A stretch of DNA of 64,000 nucleotides from Micromonospora chalcea (GTDB taxonomy: Bacteria; Actinomycetota; Actinomycetes; Mycobacteriales; Micromonosporaceae). Positions 10,179-18,721 of the stretch are shown piece by piece (position 1 is the first letter of the stretch; every line of letters begins with the position of its first letter). Under the pieces are notes generated by a model that was given only the letters and a program-made list of their open reading frames with translations, did not search any database and was not told where the DNA came from. The DNA is taken from assembly GCF_002926165.1 (NCBI RefSeq), contig NZ_MAGP01000132.1:84462-148461 (forward strand), given 5' to 3'. Both the position numbers and the translations under genes were made by a program.

Positions 10179-10985
10179 TCACGTCTTCGGGTTCTTTCCC
10201 GGCCAGGCGGCCACACGTCGAAGCGGTACCTGGACGGCAGGGCCCGGTCGGCGAAGCAGTCCGTTGGCGACCAGCTCGACGGTCACCACGACAGCGATCG
10301 CCTCGACGGCCAGGAGCGCGACCAGGACCAGTAGCTGGGCCGCCCCGGCCTGGACGGGTGTGCCGCCGCCGAGCAGCACGCCGACGAAGGCACCGGGGAG
10401 CGTGACCAGGCCGACGGTGCGTGTCTGGTCCAGCGCGGGTACCAGCGCCTGCCCCGCGCCGGGCCGGCAGATCTCCAGCGCCGCATCCCGCGGCACGAGG
10501 CCCAACGCCAGGGCCGCCTCGTACTCGCCATGGCGGTCGCGAAGCTCGTCCAACGCGCGGCGGCCCGCCAGGGAGGTGGCCGTCATCGCCCCGCCGATGA
10601 GGATCCCGGCGATCGGAACGACCGCTACCTCGGTCAGCGGCACCGTGCCGGAGGCCACGACGAGGGCGCAGGCCGGGAGCGCGCCGGCCGCGATCGGCGC
10701 CAGCACCGGCCAGCCGAGGCGAAGCGAGCTGACCCGGCGCGCGGAGGTCGCCGCCGCGACCAGGATCATCAGCGTGATGAACCCGGCGCTGGCCCACCAC
10801 GACCGTAGGACGGCAGTGATGAGCAGCGCCACGGCGCACAACTGCACCACCGCGCGCAGCGCCGCCGTAGCGATGCCACGGGCGTGGCCGAGCCGACCGG
10901 CCCGCACCGTTGCCACGGCGACGAGCACGAGAACGACGAGTACGGCGGCGAGCGCCGGACCGACCGCGACTGCACCTTGATCCAT
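10179..10985 (-). CDS. FetB-like (UPF0014) ABC transporter permease
   Basis: This 268-residue integral membrane protein has about seven hydrophobic segments. It carries the signature of the UPF0014/FetB family (RPGAGQALVPALDQTRTVG followed by LPGAFVGVLLGG). In E. coli FetB works with the ATPase FetA in iron homeostasis. No ATP-binding partner gene is adjacent here, so transport of iron is only a family-based suggestion. The ATG start at 10985 is unambiguous. Confidence 0.85.
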   Translation of the reverse strand: MDQGAVAVGPALAAVLVVLVLVAVATVRAGRLGHARGIATAALRAVVQLCAVALLITAVLRSWWASAGFITLMILVAAATSARRVSSLRLGWPVLAPIAAGALPACALVVASGTVPLTEVAVVPIAGILIGGAMTATSLAGRRALDELRDRHGEYEAALALGLVPRDAALEICRPGAGQALVPALDQTRTVGLVTLPGAFVGVLLGGGTPVQAGAAQLLVLVALLAVEAIAVVVTVELVANGLLRRPGPAVQVPLRRVAAWPGKNPKT

Positions 10986-11012
10986 GGGAGCATTCGACCA
11001 GCCGGCGCTTGC

Positions 11013-11894
11013 TCAGATGTTGGAGCCGTCCGGTGGCAGCCCGGGCGGTGGCTGCGGGGATCCGCCCCGGCCGGCAGCCGGTGGACAGGACATGCCCAGG
11101 GTGTAGGCCGTCATGGACAATGAGCCGTAGGCGTAGCCGTCGACGAGGACCTCGGTGTCGGGGGTGTCCATGGCGGCGGCCAGACCGGCGAGATACAACG
11201 CCGGGATGAAGTGATCCGGTGTCGGTACCGCACGGCGGAAGTCCCCGTGGGCGTCGAGGGTCGCGTACTCGCCCGGATCGGTCAACATCCGGGCCTTGGC
11301 GTCCTCGTCGAAGCGTCGCGCCCAGTCGAAGCCGTCGTCGGTCAGCGTCCAGTCCATGCCGCGCAGGTTGTGCACGACATTGCCGCTCGCCACGATCAGC
11401 ACGCCGCGCCGACGCAGTGGAGCGAGCCGGGCGCCGAGTTGAAGGTGGTAGTCCATCGGCTTGTCGGCGTTGATGCTGAGCTGGACGACGGGAATCGTCG
11501 CGTCCGGAAAGGCGTGCATCAGCACCGACCAGGTGCCATGGTCGATGCCCCAGCTGTCGACGTCCGCCCCGACCCAGGTCGGATGGACGACGTCGCTGAC
11601 CTCCTCAGCCAGCTCGGGCAGCCCCGGCGCCGGGTACTGCACCTCGAACAGCTCCTGCGGGAACCCGTAGAAGTCGTGGATGGTCCTCGGCCGGGGCATC
11701 GCGGTGACGGCCGTGGCGTTGATGTACCAATGGGCGCTGACCACCAGGATCGCGCGGGGACGCGGCACCGCGGCGCCGAAGGCTCTCCACGCGGAGGTGT
11801 ACCGGTTGATCTCGAGGGCGTTCATCGGGTTGCCGTGGCCCAGGAACGCCGCGGGCATCAGGACATCCGAGCCCGGATGTACGTCTGAAGGCAC
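11013..11894 (-). CDS. Extradiol dioxygenase, LigB / 4,5-DOPA dioxygenase family
   Basis: This 293-residue protein belongs to the class III extradiol dioxygenase family (LigB, DODA, YgiD). FLGHGNPM, SAHW and GNVVHNL supply the conserved histidines that bind non-haem iron or zinc. The GTG start at 11894 follows GGGAGGGAAG; a shorter start at the Met of MPAAFLGHG is possible. The C-terminal 25 residues are Pro/Gly-rich and unusual for the family. Ring cleavage of a catecholic substrate is expected but the substrate is unknown. Confidence 0.87.
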   Translation of the reverse strand: MPSDVHPGSDVLMPAAFLGHGNPMNALEINRYTSAWRAFGAAVPRPRAILVVSAHWYINATAVTAMPRPRTIHDFYGFPQELFEVQYPAPGLPELAEEVSDVVHPTWVGADVDSWGIDHGTWSVLMHAFPDATIPVVQLSINADKPMDYHLQLGARLAPLRRRGVLIVASGNVVHNLRGMDWTLTDDGFDWARRFDEDAKARMLTDPGEYATLDAHGDFRRAVPTPDHFIPALYLAGLAAAMDTPDTEVLVDGYAYGSLSMTAYTLGMSCPPAAGRGGSPQPPPGLPPDGSNI

Positions 11895-11987
11895 GTGAAC
11901 TTCCCTCCCTGGAGGACCGGTTCGTACGGCGCGGCCTGCCGGACCTGAATGTCACGATAGTGCCGACCGCGACGTAACGTGGGGTGA

Positions 11988-13211
11988 TCAGGCGGTCGGA
12001 TGGGAGAGCGCCACGGCGATGGCTGGTCCGATCGCGACGCTGAGCAGGTAGGCGAGGTTGAACAGACCCAGTGCTTCGGCCCGGTGGGAGCCGGATACGA
12101 CGCCGGCCGCGTGCAGGGCGAGTACGCCTTGGCCGGTCGCGGCGGCCAAGGAACCGAGCGTCATCGCCGCAAGCAGCAGCGGTACAGCGGTGGTGACCGT
12201 CGCCAGCAGCAGCGCGGCGGCGCCGGTGAGGAGCAACATGGCGACCGCGACGCGGCGTGGCACCCGCACGGATGCCGCGACCAGGAACCCGGAGCAGATG
12301 CCGCCGATCAGGTACGGCGCCAGCAGCACGAGCCCGCTCTGGGTGCCTGCCCATCCCGCGTGCTGTCGCAGCAGGTCCGGCGCGGCGTAGAGCAGGGCGA
12401 AGTTCCCCGCTCCCAGCGCGAAGGCCAGCGCGCACGCCGCGAGGAACCGGCCGTTCCGTGCCACCGCAGCAGGCAGGAAGCCGTCCGGGCGGACCTTGGT
12501 CCAGGCCACCAGCAGAGGCAGCAGCACGACGGTGGCCGGGCCGGCCACCAGCGGCCGGTGCGGAATGAGGACGGCTGCGGTGACCAGCATGGCCAGGATG
12601 GTCATCCCGAAGAAGTCGAACGGCGCCGGCGCCGCGTCCGGTGCGGTGGTGCCGCGGCGAGTCGCGGGCACGGCGAGCACCGCCAGCAGCGGCAACGCCA
12701 GCGCCGCCTGCCACGAGGAGAGGTCGGCGATCAGTGCGCCGGTCAGCGGACCGGTGGCCCCGACGACCGCCAGCGACGCGGCGACCACGCCCATCTGCCG
12801 GGCCGAGTCGGCCAGTTTCATCGCGGTCACGGTGAGGCCGGCAGACCCCAGTCCCTGCACCGCCGCACCGGCCACCATCGCCGACACGCTCGGGATCAGC
12901 ACGAGGATGAGCGTCCCCGCTGCCACCAGCGCGGACGCGACGGTCAGGGCCGCTCGTACGCCGCGACGGGCGAGCAGCGCCGCCAACAGCGGCGTCCCCA
13001 ACGCGATCCCCCAGCCGAAGGCGGTCACACCGGCGGCCGCGGCCTGTTCCCCACTACCCGTCGCGCGCGCCAGGTCGTCGAGCAGCAGTGCCGGTGCGGC
13101 AATCCCGAACGACAGCGGACCGGCCAGCAGGGCGAGCCAGGGTGTGGCCACCCGCCCCGGTGCGAGTTGCCTGTCGCGGCGAGCGGCTGGGCGCCGCTGT
13201 AGCTGATCCAT
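11988..13211 (-). CDS. MFS transporter
   Basis: This 407-residue major facilitator protein has twelve predicted hydrophobic segments and resembles Cmx/AraJ-type drug efflux permeases. The RRGVRAA loop between helices 2 and 3 fits the family A motif. The ATG at 13211 has a GGAGGAAC ribosome site. The gene lies divergent from the SARP-type regulator with a 165 bp shared promoter region, so that regulator may control it. Substrate is unknown. Confidence 0.88.
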   Translation of the reverse strand: MDQLQRRPAARRDRQLAPGRVATPWLALLAGPLSFGIAAPALLLDDLARATGSGEQAAAAGVTAFGWGIALGTPLLAALLARRGVRAALTVASALVAAGTLILVLIPSVSAMVAGAAVQGLGSAGLTVTAMKLADSARQMGVVAASLAVVGATGPLTGALIADLSSWQAALALPLLAVLAVPATRRGTTAPDAAPAPFDFFGMTILAMLVTAAVLIPHRPLVAGPATVVLLPLLVAWTKVRPDGFLPAAVARNGRFLAACALAFALGAGNFALLYAAPDLLRQHAGWAGTQSGLVLLAPYLIGGICSGFLVAASVRVPRRVAVAMLLLTGAAALLLATVTTAVPLLLAAMTLGSLAAATGQGVLALHAAGVVSGSHRAEALGLFNLAYLLSVAIGPAIAVALSHPTA

Positions 13212-13376
13212 GTCGTTCCTCCGGTGTCGGCTCGGTTCAGCCTTCCCGGGGCTCCTTACCGTCGGCTGATGGCCGGCTGACGTACGCGTCGGTGACCCCG
13301 CGTCGCTTCCCGCCGAGCAGATCGACGGCCGGCGGACCTTCGCGGGGCGGGAGAGCCGGCTGGCTAGTGTGAAGCG

Positions 13377-16300
13377 ATGAGGTTCGGAGTGCTGGGCGAC
13401 GTTGCGGTGTGGACGTCGGACGGCACACCTGTCGCCGTGCCCGGCCTCAAAGTGCGTGGTCTGCTGGCTGACCTGCTGGTTCATGAGGGGCGCCCGGTGA
13501 CCGCCGACCGGCTGATCGAAGATCTCTGGGGTGACGAGGCGCCGGGCAACGCGCTCGGGGCGCTCCAGACCAAGGTGTCGCAGTTGCGGCGTGCCCTGGA
13601 GGCGGGCGAGGCGGGTGGCCGTGCGCTGGTCGAGTCCGGTGAGGCCGGCTACCGGCTGCGGACGTCGTCGGAATCGGTCGACGCCGGTCGCTTCGCCGCT
13701 CTGTTGCTACGTTCGGGCGCGCAGCGGGAGCCCGCTGTGCGGGCGGCGACGTTGACGGAGGCTCTGTCGCTGTGGCGCGGTTCCCCGTACGCCGACTTCA
13801 GTGACGAGCGATTCGTCCGCCAGGCGGTCGATCGGCTCAACGACCAGCGCCTGACCGCGCTGGAGGAACTGGCCGAGGCCCGGCTCGATCTTGGCCAGCA
13901 CCACCTGCTCGCCGGGGAACTGACCGACCTGGTCGCAGGCCACCCGTGGCGTGAGCGACTACGGGCCGCGCACCTGCGCGCCCTGTACGGCTCGGGACGG
14001 CAGCATGAGGCGCTGTTCGCCTACGAGCAGTTCCGTCGGCAGGCGCGCGACGAACTCGGTGTCGATCCCGGCAGAGAGTTGGTCGAGCTGCACGGGGCGA
14101 TCCTGCGCCAGGATCCCGCCCTCCAGCCGCCGGCACCGGCGTCGGCTCCGGCCCGAACCAACCTGCCGGCGCCTCTGTCGCCCGGTCCGTACGGCGGACT
14201 GATCGGGCGCGACGCGGCCGTCGAGGCGGTACGGGAGCGGCTGACGAACGAGCGGCTGGTGACCCTGACCGGTCTGGGTGGGGTGGGAAAAAGCAGGTTG
14301 GCGATCGAGGCCGCTCGTGCGCTGGCTGACACGTTCCCCGCTGGCGTGTGGCTCGTCGAGCTGGCCGGCCAGCCGTACTGCGGCGACCACGCGACCTGCA
14401 CCGAGATCGTCGACATGGTGGCGGCGACGCTCGAGATCCGGGACGACAGCCCGCCCGGCCTGCCCGGTGATCGACCACCGCGCGAGCCGATGGACCGGCT
14501 GGTCGCCGCGCTGCGAGGTCGGCGGATGCTGTTGCTGCTCGACAACTGCGAGCACGTGGTGGCGCCGGTCGCTCGACTGACCGAGAAGCTTCTCGGCGCC
14601 GTGGCCGACCTGCGCATCCTGGCGACGAGCCGCGAGCCGCTCGGGATCCCCGGCGAAGCCGTCTTTCCGGTGCCGCCGCTGGCCCTGCCGGAGCCCGGAG
14701 CCGGCGCGCGGCAGATCGCCGAGGCTCCGGCGGTTCGGCTCTTCGTGGCCCGCGCCCGCGCCACCGAGCCAGGGTTCACCGTCGATCAGCGGAACACGGA
14801 CGCGGTTGCCGTCATCTGCCGGCGTCTCGACGGCGTACCGCTGGCGCTGGAACTGGCCGCGTCCCGTCTGGCCGTTCTCGACCCGGGCGAGCTGGCGGCA
14901 CGGCTCGACGATCGCTTCCGGCTGCTGTCATCCGGCCGGCGCACCGCGCCCCCGCGTCAGCAGGGGCTTCGCGCCGTGATCGACTGGAGTTGGGAGTTGC
15001 TGTCACCTCCCGAACGCGCGGTGCTGCGCCGGCTCGCGGTCTTCGCCGACGGCGCCACCCTGGCCGCCGCCGAGCAGGTGTGCGGGGGCGGGCAGGTGGC
15101 ATCGGACGAGGTGCTCGACGTGCTGGCACGCCTGATCGACCGATCGCTGGTCATGGTGCGGCACGGCGAGAGTCCGCGACGCTTTCGGCTGCCGGAGACG
15201 GTGGCTGCCTACGGTCTGGAACAGCTCGACAGCGCCGCCGAACTGCCCGCGACTCGTCGCCGTTACGCCACGTGTTTCGCCCGTCTCGCCGAGCAGGCCG
15301 CCGGACGGCTACGTGGTCACGATCAGAGTCGTGCGCTACGTGAGCTCGATGCCGAGAGCGCCAACCTCCGGGCGGCACTCGACGTCGCCGCCACCGACGG
15401 TCAGGCCCGCGTGGGCTTGGCGCTCGCCACCTCGTTGTCCTGGTACCGCCTGCTCCGGGGTCGGTTCGGAGAGGTGAGCCGGTCACTGCGAACGGCGCTG
15501 GACATCGTCCCGAGGAGCGAGGTCGACGTCGCACCGGACGGCCTGCGGCGGCATGCGGAGATGTGGCTGACCGCTCTCGCCACCCGGGACGGCGATCCGA
15601 CCGCTCCCCGGCAGCGGATCCTGGAGAGCTACCAGGACCACGAGGGGCCGGAGAAGGCGTTCGCGCAGTGGTTGTTCGCCTCCATGATGCTCGGCTCCGG
15701 AGATCCGGGCGCGGCGGCCGTCCTGGTCGACGCGGCGCTGGCGGCGTTCCGCGCCGGCGGGGACCGGTGGGGCATCGCTGCCGCCTGCGCCATCCGAGCG
15801 GACCTCGCGCTCGTACTCCGCAGCGACCTGCCCGCGGCGCAGCGTGACTGCGAGACCAGCCGGGCGCTGTTCGAGCAACTGGGCGACCGCTGGGGCCAAG
15901 TACATCCGACGAGCCTGTTGGGAACCCTGGCCGAGATCCACGGCGACTACGATCGCGCCGCCACGCGCTACCGGGAGGCGTTGCGCATCGCCGAACACCT
16001 GCGGCTGTGGACGTCGGTGTCCCGGCAGCTGGCATGCATCGGCCGGCTCGCCATTTTGAGAGGCGACCTCGACGAGGCCGTCGTCAGTCACGACCGCGCG
16101 CTACAGGTGGCCCAGGAACAGTCGAGCTCCTCCGCCGTCGCCTTCGCCGGCACGGGCCTGGCAATGATCGCGCGACGGCGGGGCGACCTCGACGCCGCCG
16201 AGACCCGGCAGCGGGACCTGCTCGACTGGAACCGCCGTGCCGGCTTCCTGCCGGGCTGCGCGCTCGCGCTGGCCGAGTTGGGGTTCATCGCGGAGCACCG

Positions 16301-16652
16301 CGGTGATGCTGTCCTCGCCGAGCGCCACCACCGTGAGTCGCTCGACGCGGCGCGCGCCACCGGTGATCAACGGGCGGTCGCCCTGGCTCTCGAGGGCCTG
16401 GCCGGGGCCATCAGCCTCGGCGGTGACAGTCGGCCCGCCGCGCGGCTGCTCGCCGCGGCACGGACGCTGCGCGAGGCCGCCGGCGCGCCGCTGCCTCCCA
16501 GCGAGCAACACGACGTCCAGCGCATCACCGCCCGCCTCCGGGAGGCGCTCGGCAGCGACGAACTCGCTGCCGAGATGAGCCGCGGCGCACAGCTCGACCT
16601 CGACGAACAGCCGTTCAGCGGCGTCGGTAAGGGGGTGGTCAGCGAACGGTAA
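13377..16652 (+). CDS. AfsR-type SARP regulator: winged helix, BTAD, NB-ARC ATPase and TPR repeats
   Basis: This 1091-residue regulator has a winged-helix DNA-binding domain (residues 1-95), a bacterial transcriptional activation domain (about 100-245) and an NB-ARC ATPase. The ATPase has Walker A GLGGVGKS near residue 305 and Walker B LLLLDN near residue 385. The C-terminal TPR-like helical repeats run from about residue 620 to the end. The architecture matches AfsR and large SARP proteins that activate secondary metabolism, but no biosynthetic cluster is seen here. The nearest candidate targets are the divergent MFS transporter and the downstream WrbA-like flavoprotein. Confidence 0.9.
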   Translation: MRFGVLGDVAVWTSDGTPVAVPGLKVRGLLADLLVHEGRPVTADRLIEDLWGDEAPGNALGALQTKVSQLRRALEAGEAGGRALVESGEAGYRLRTSSESVDAGRFAALLLRSGAQREPAVRAATLTEALSLWRGSPYADFSDERFVRQAVDRLNDQRLTALEELAEARLDLGQHHLLAGELTDLVAGHPWRERLRAAHLRALYGSGRQHEALFAYEQFRRQARDELGVDPGRELVELHGAILRQDPALQPPAPASAPARTNLPAPLSPGPYGGLIGRDAAVEAVRERLTNERLVTLTGLGGVGKSRLAIEAARALADTFPAGVWLVELAGQPYCGDHATCTEIVDMVAATLEIRDDSPPGLPGDRPPREPMDRLVAALRGRRMLLLLDNCEHVVAPVARLTEKLLGAVADLRILATSREPLGIPGEAVFPVPPLALPEPGAGARQIAEAPAVRLFVARARATEPGFTVDQRNTDAVAVICRRLDGVPLALELAASRLAVLDPGELAARLDDRFRLLSSGRRTAPPRQQGLRAVIDWSWELLSPPERAVLRRLAVFADGATLAAAEQVCGGGQVASDEVLDVLARLIDRSLVMVRHGESPRRFRLPETVAAYGLEQLDSAAELPATRRRYATCFARLAEQAAGRLRGHDQSRALRELDAESANLRAALDVAATDGQARVGLALATSLSWYRLLRGRFGEVSRSLRTALDIVPRSEVDVAPDGLRRHAEMWLTALATRDGDPTAPRQRILESYQDHEGPEKAFAQWLFASMMLGSGDPGAAAVLVDAALAAFRAGGDRWGIAAACAIRADLALVLRSDLPAAQRDCETSRALFEQLGDRWGQVHPTSLLGTLAEIHGDYDRAATRYREALRIAEHLRLWTSVSRQLACIGRLAILRGDLDEAVVSHDRALQVAQEQSSSSAVAFAGTGLAMIARRRGDLDAAETRQRDLLDWNRRAGFLPGCALALAELGFIAEHRGDAVLAERHHRESLDAARATGDQRAVALALEGLAGAISLGGDSRPAARLLAAARTLREAAGAPLPPSEQHDVQRITARLREALGSDELAAEMSRGAQLDLDEQPFSGVGKGVVSER

Positions 16653-16700
16653 GCCTGCTCGGCACGGTTGACCGAGTACCGAGCCGACCCAGGAGGCAGC

Positions 16701-17342
16701 ATGCATACCGATGCCAGGATCGCCGTCATCTACTACTCCGCCACCGGCACCGTGCACCGGCTCGCGCAGGCATTTGTCGACGGAGCCGCGGACGCCGGCG
16801 CGGAGGTCCGCCTGCGCCGGGTGGCAGAGTTGGCGCCGGAGCACGTCATTGATGCCAAGCCGCAGTGGCGAGCCCACCTCGACGCCACTGGCGACATTCC
16901 GGTCGCCACCCTGGACGACCTCCGGTGGGCCAACGGGTACGCCTTCGGCACGCCGACCCGTTTCGGGAACATCTGCTCTCAGCTGCGCCAGTTTCTCGAC
17001 ACCACGACCGGCCCATGGCAGGCGGAGGAACTGGCCGACAAGCCGGCGACCGGTTTCACCGCCAGCTACGAGGAGCACGGCGGCCAGGAGGCGACTCTGC
17101 TCAGCCTCTACCAGACCTTCCACCACTGGGGGTCGATCATCCTGCCTACGGGCTACCTGAACTACGACACCGCTCACGTCGCCGGCGGAAACCCGTACGG
17201 CGTCAGCCAGGTGGAGAGCCGCGCCAGCCGGGATCCCGAGTACGCCAGAGCTGTCCTCGAGACGGCCTGCTTCCAGGGCGCACGCCTGACCCGGATGGCA
17301 GCCGCTCTCGCCGCCGCCCGCGCGGGCAGCAAGCTCGGGTAG
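16701..17342 (+). CDS. WrbA-like flavodoxin / NAD(P)H:quinone oxidoreductase
   Basis: This 213-residue flavodoxin-fold protein has the FMN phosphate loop at the N-terminus (YYSATGTVHRLA) and the WrbA-type GTPTRFGN and PTGYLNYD-like segments. WrbA enzymes reduce quinones by two electrons, protecting against redox cycling. An AGGAGG site precedes the ATG at 16701. The gene follows the SARP regulator by 48 bp and may be co-transcribed. With the nearby dioxygenase and MFS exporter it could belong to a quinone or catechol stress response, which is inference. Confidence 0.88.
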   Translation: MHTDARIAVIYYSATGTVHRLAQAFVDGAADAGAEVRLRRVAELAPEHVIDAKPQWRAHLDATGDIPVATLDDLRWANGYAFGTPTRFGNICSQLRQFLDTTTGPWQAEELADKPATGFTASYEEHGGQEATLLSLYQTFHHWGSIILPTGYLNYDTAHVAGGNPYGVSQVESRASRDPEYARAVLETACFQGARLTRMAAALAAARAGSKLG

Positions 17343-17542
17343 GAGCCCGGCGGCAGGAGCAGTACGACACCGGGACGGAATCGTGAGTAGACGCGCGGGT
17401 CACGTCGAACATCGGCAGAAGGTGTACGGGGTGTCCGCGCTCAACCCGGTCACGTCATCGGGCACCTTTCGGGCATGCGCCGAAGGCGATCGTGGGGAAC
17501 TGATGCGGGGCGCCGCTTCCTCGCCTAAGCTGCATCCAATAC

Positions 17543-17559
17543 ATCGATACTAATCGATA
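17543..17559. promoter_or_regulatory. Tandem ATCGATA direct repeats upstream of SMP-30 gene
   Basis: Two copies of ATCGATA lie exactly 10 bp apart (17543-17549 and 17553-17559), one helical turn, in an AT-rich island 74 bp ahead of the SMP-30 start. The spacing and isolation suggest a protein binding site. The remainder of the 17343-17632 gap shows no gene. Confidence 0.35.
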
Positions 17560-17632
17560 GCAGGTGTCGGCAGCCGGGGCCGGTCCAGGCAGCCACGGGC
17601 CTCGCATTCACCGACTCCGATTGGAGTACCCG

Positions 17633-18694
17633 ATGACCTGGCGTCCAACCATCGCCGCACTCACCGGCCTGTGCCTCGCGCTCACCACCGCACCAGGCCC
17701 CGCCGGCGCCGCGCCCCCGGCACCTCGGCGCGCCGCTCATGTGAACGTTCACACCTACCCGCTCGCCGGGCCGCCCGGCGCGCCCCCCGGGGTCTGCCCG
17801 GCCGGCACCGGGTACGGCCCGCCGCTGCCGGCCGGCTCCGTGTCCGCGACGAAGATCCAGGGCGGGTTCTCGTTCCTCGAAGGACCGGTCTGGATCGCCG
17901 ACGGCGGCTACCTGCTGATGTCCGACATGGCCGCGGGCACCGGGCCGTACAACGTGCAGCCCTCCACGATCCGCCGGTTCACCCCGCCTTCGACCTTCGA
18001 CACCTTCATCGCCGACTCCGGCAGCAACGGCCTGGCACTCAGCCCCGACGCCCAGCAGATCATCGCCGCCACCCACGACCAGCGGAACGTCTCCGCGTAC
18101 CGGCTGAGCGACCGGACCCGCAGCACCGTCGCCGCCGACTACCAGGGCCGGGCGTTCAACTCACCGAACGACGTCACGGTCCGCTCCGACGGCGTCGTCT
18201 ACTTCACCGACCCCAACTTCCAGCGCGGCAACCGACCCGACCAGATGAGCGGACGTACCAGTGTCTTCCGCGTCTCCGGCGGCCAGGTTTCACTGGTGGA
18301 CGACCGGCTGCGGCAACCCAACGGCATCGCGCTCTCGCCGGACGGCGGCACCCTCTACGTGGGTGCCTACTCCGAGAACAAGATCTACAAGTACGTCGTC
18401 CAGCCCGACGGCAGCACCGGCGCCCGCAGCGTCTTCGTCAACTACCTCGGCGGTCCCGACGGCGTCACCGTCGACTGCGCCGGCAACGTGTACTGGGCCT
18501 CCGGCTCGGACGGGCTGATCCACGTCTACTCGCCCTCAGGCGCGCAGCTCGGCACGATCCGCTCCGGCGGCGCCGGCACCACGAACGTGGCGTTCGGCGG
18601 ACCCGACCGGCAGACCCTCTACATCACCTCCGGCCGGACGAACGACTCCGGCCTGTACAGCATCCGGCTCAACGTCCCCGGCTACCCGTACTGA
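17633..18694 (+). CDS. Secreted SMP-30/gluconolactonase-like beta-propeller protein
   Basis: This 353-residue protein has a Sec signal peptide (hydrophobic segment residues 6-24, cleavage after AGA at about 27). A six-bladed propeller of the SMP-30/gluconolaconase/LRE group follows. Typical segments include FLEGPVW, SPNDVTVRSDGVVYFTDP and QPNGIALSPDGGTLYV, which place metal-binding Glu, Asn and Asp residues. The ATG at 17633 gives a complete signal peptide. It sits 27 bp ahead of a secreted sugar dehydrogenase gene, so an operon for extracellular sugar or lactone oxidation is likely. Confidence 0.85.
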   Translation: MTWRPTIAALTGLCLALTTAPGPAGAAPPAPRRAAHVNVHTYPLAGPPGAPPGVCPAGTGYGPPLPAGSVSATKIQGGFSFLEGPVWIADGGYLLMSDMAAGTGPYNVQPSTIRRFTPPSTFDTFIADSGSNGLALSPDAQQIIAATHDQRNVSAYRLSDRTRSTVAADYQGRAFNSPNDVTVRSDGVVYFTDPNFQRGNRPDQMSGRTSVFRVSGGQVSLVDDRLRQPNGIALSPDGGTLYVGAYSENKIYKYVVQPDGSTGARSVFVNYLGGPDGVTVDCAGNVYWASGSDGLIHVYSPSGAQLGTIRSGGAGTTNVAFGGPDRQTLYITSGRTNDSGLYSIRLNVPGYPY

Positions 18695-18721
18695 CCAAGA
18701 ACCCCGGGAAGGAAAGCACCC

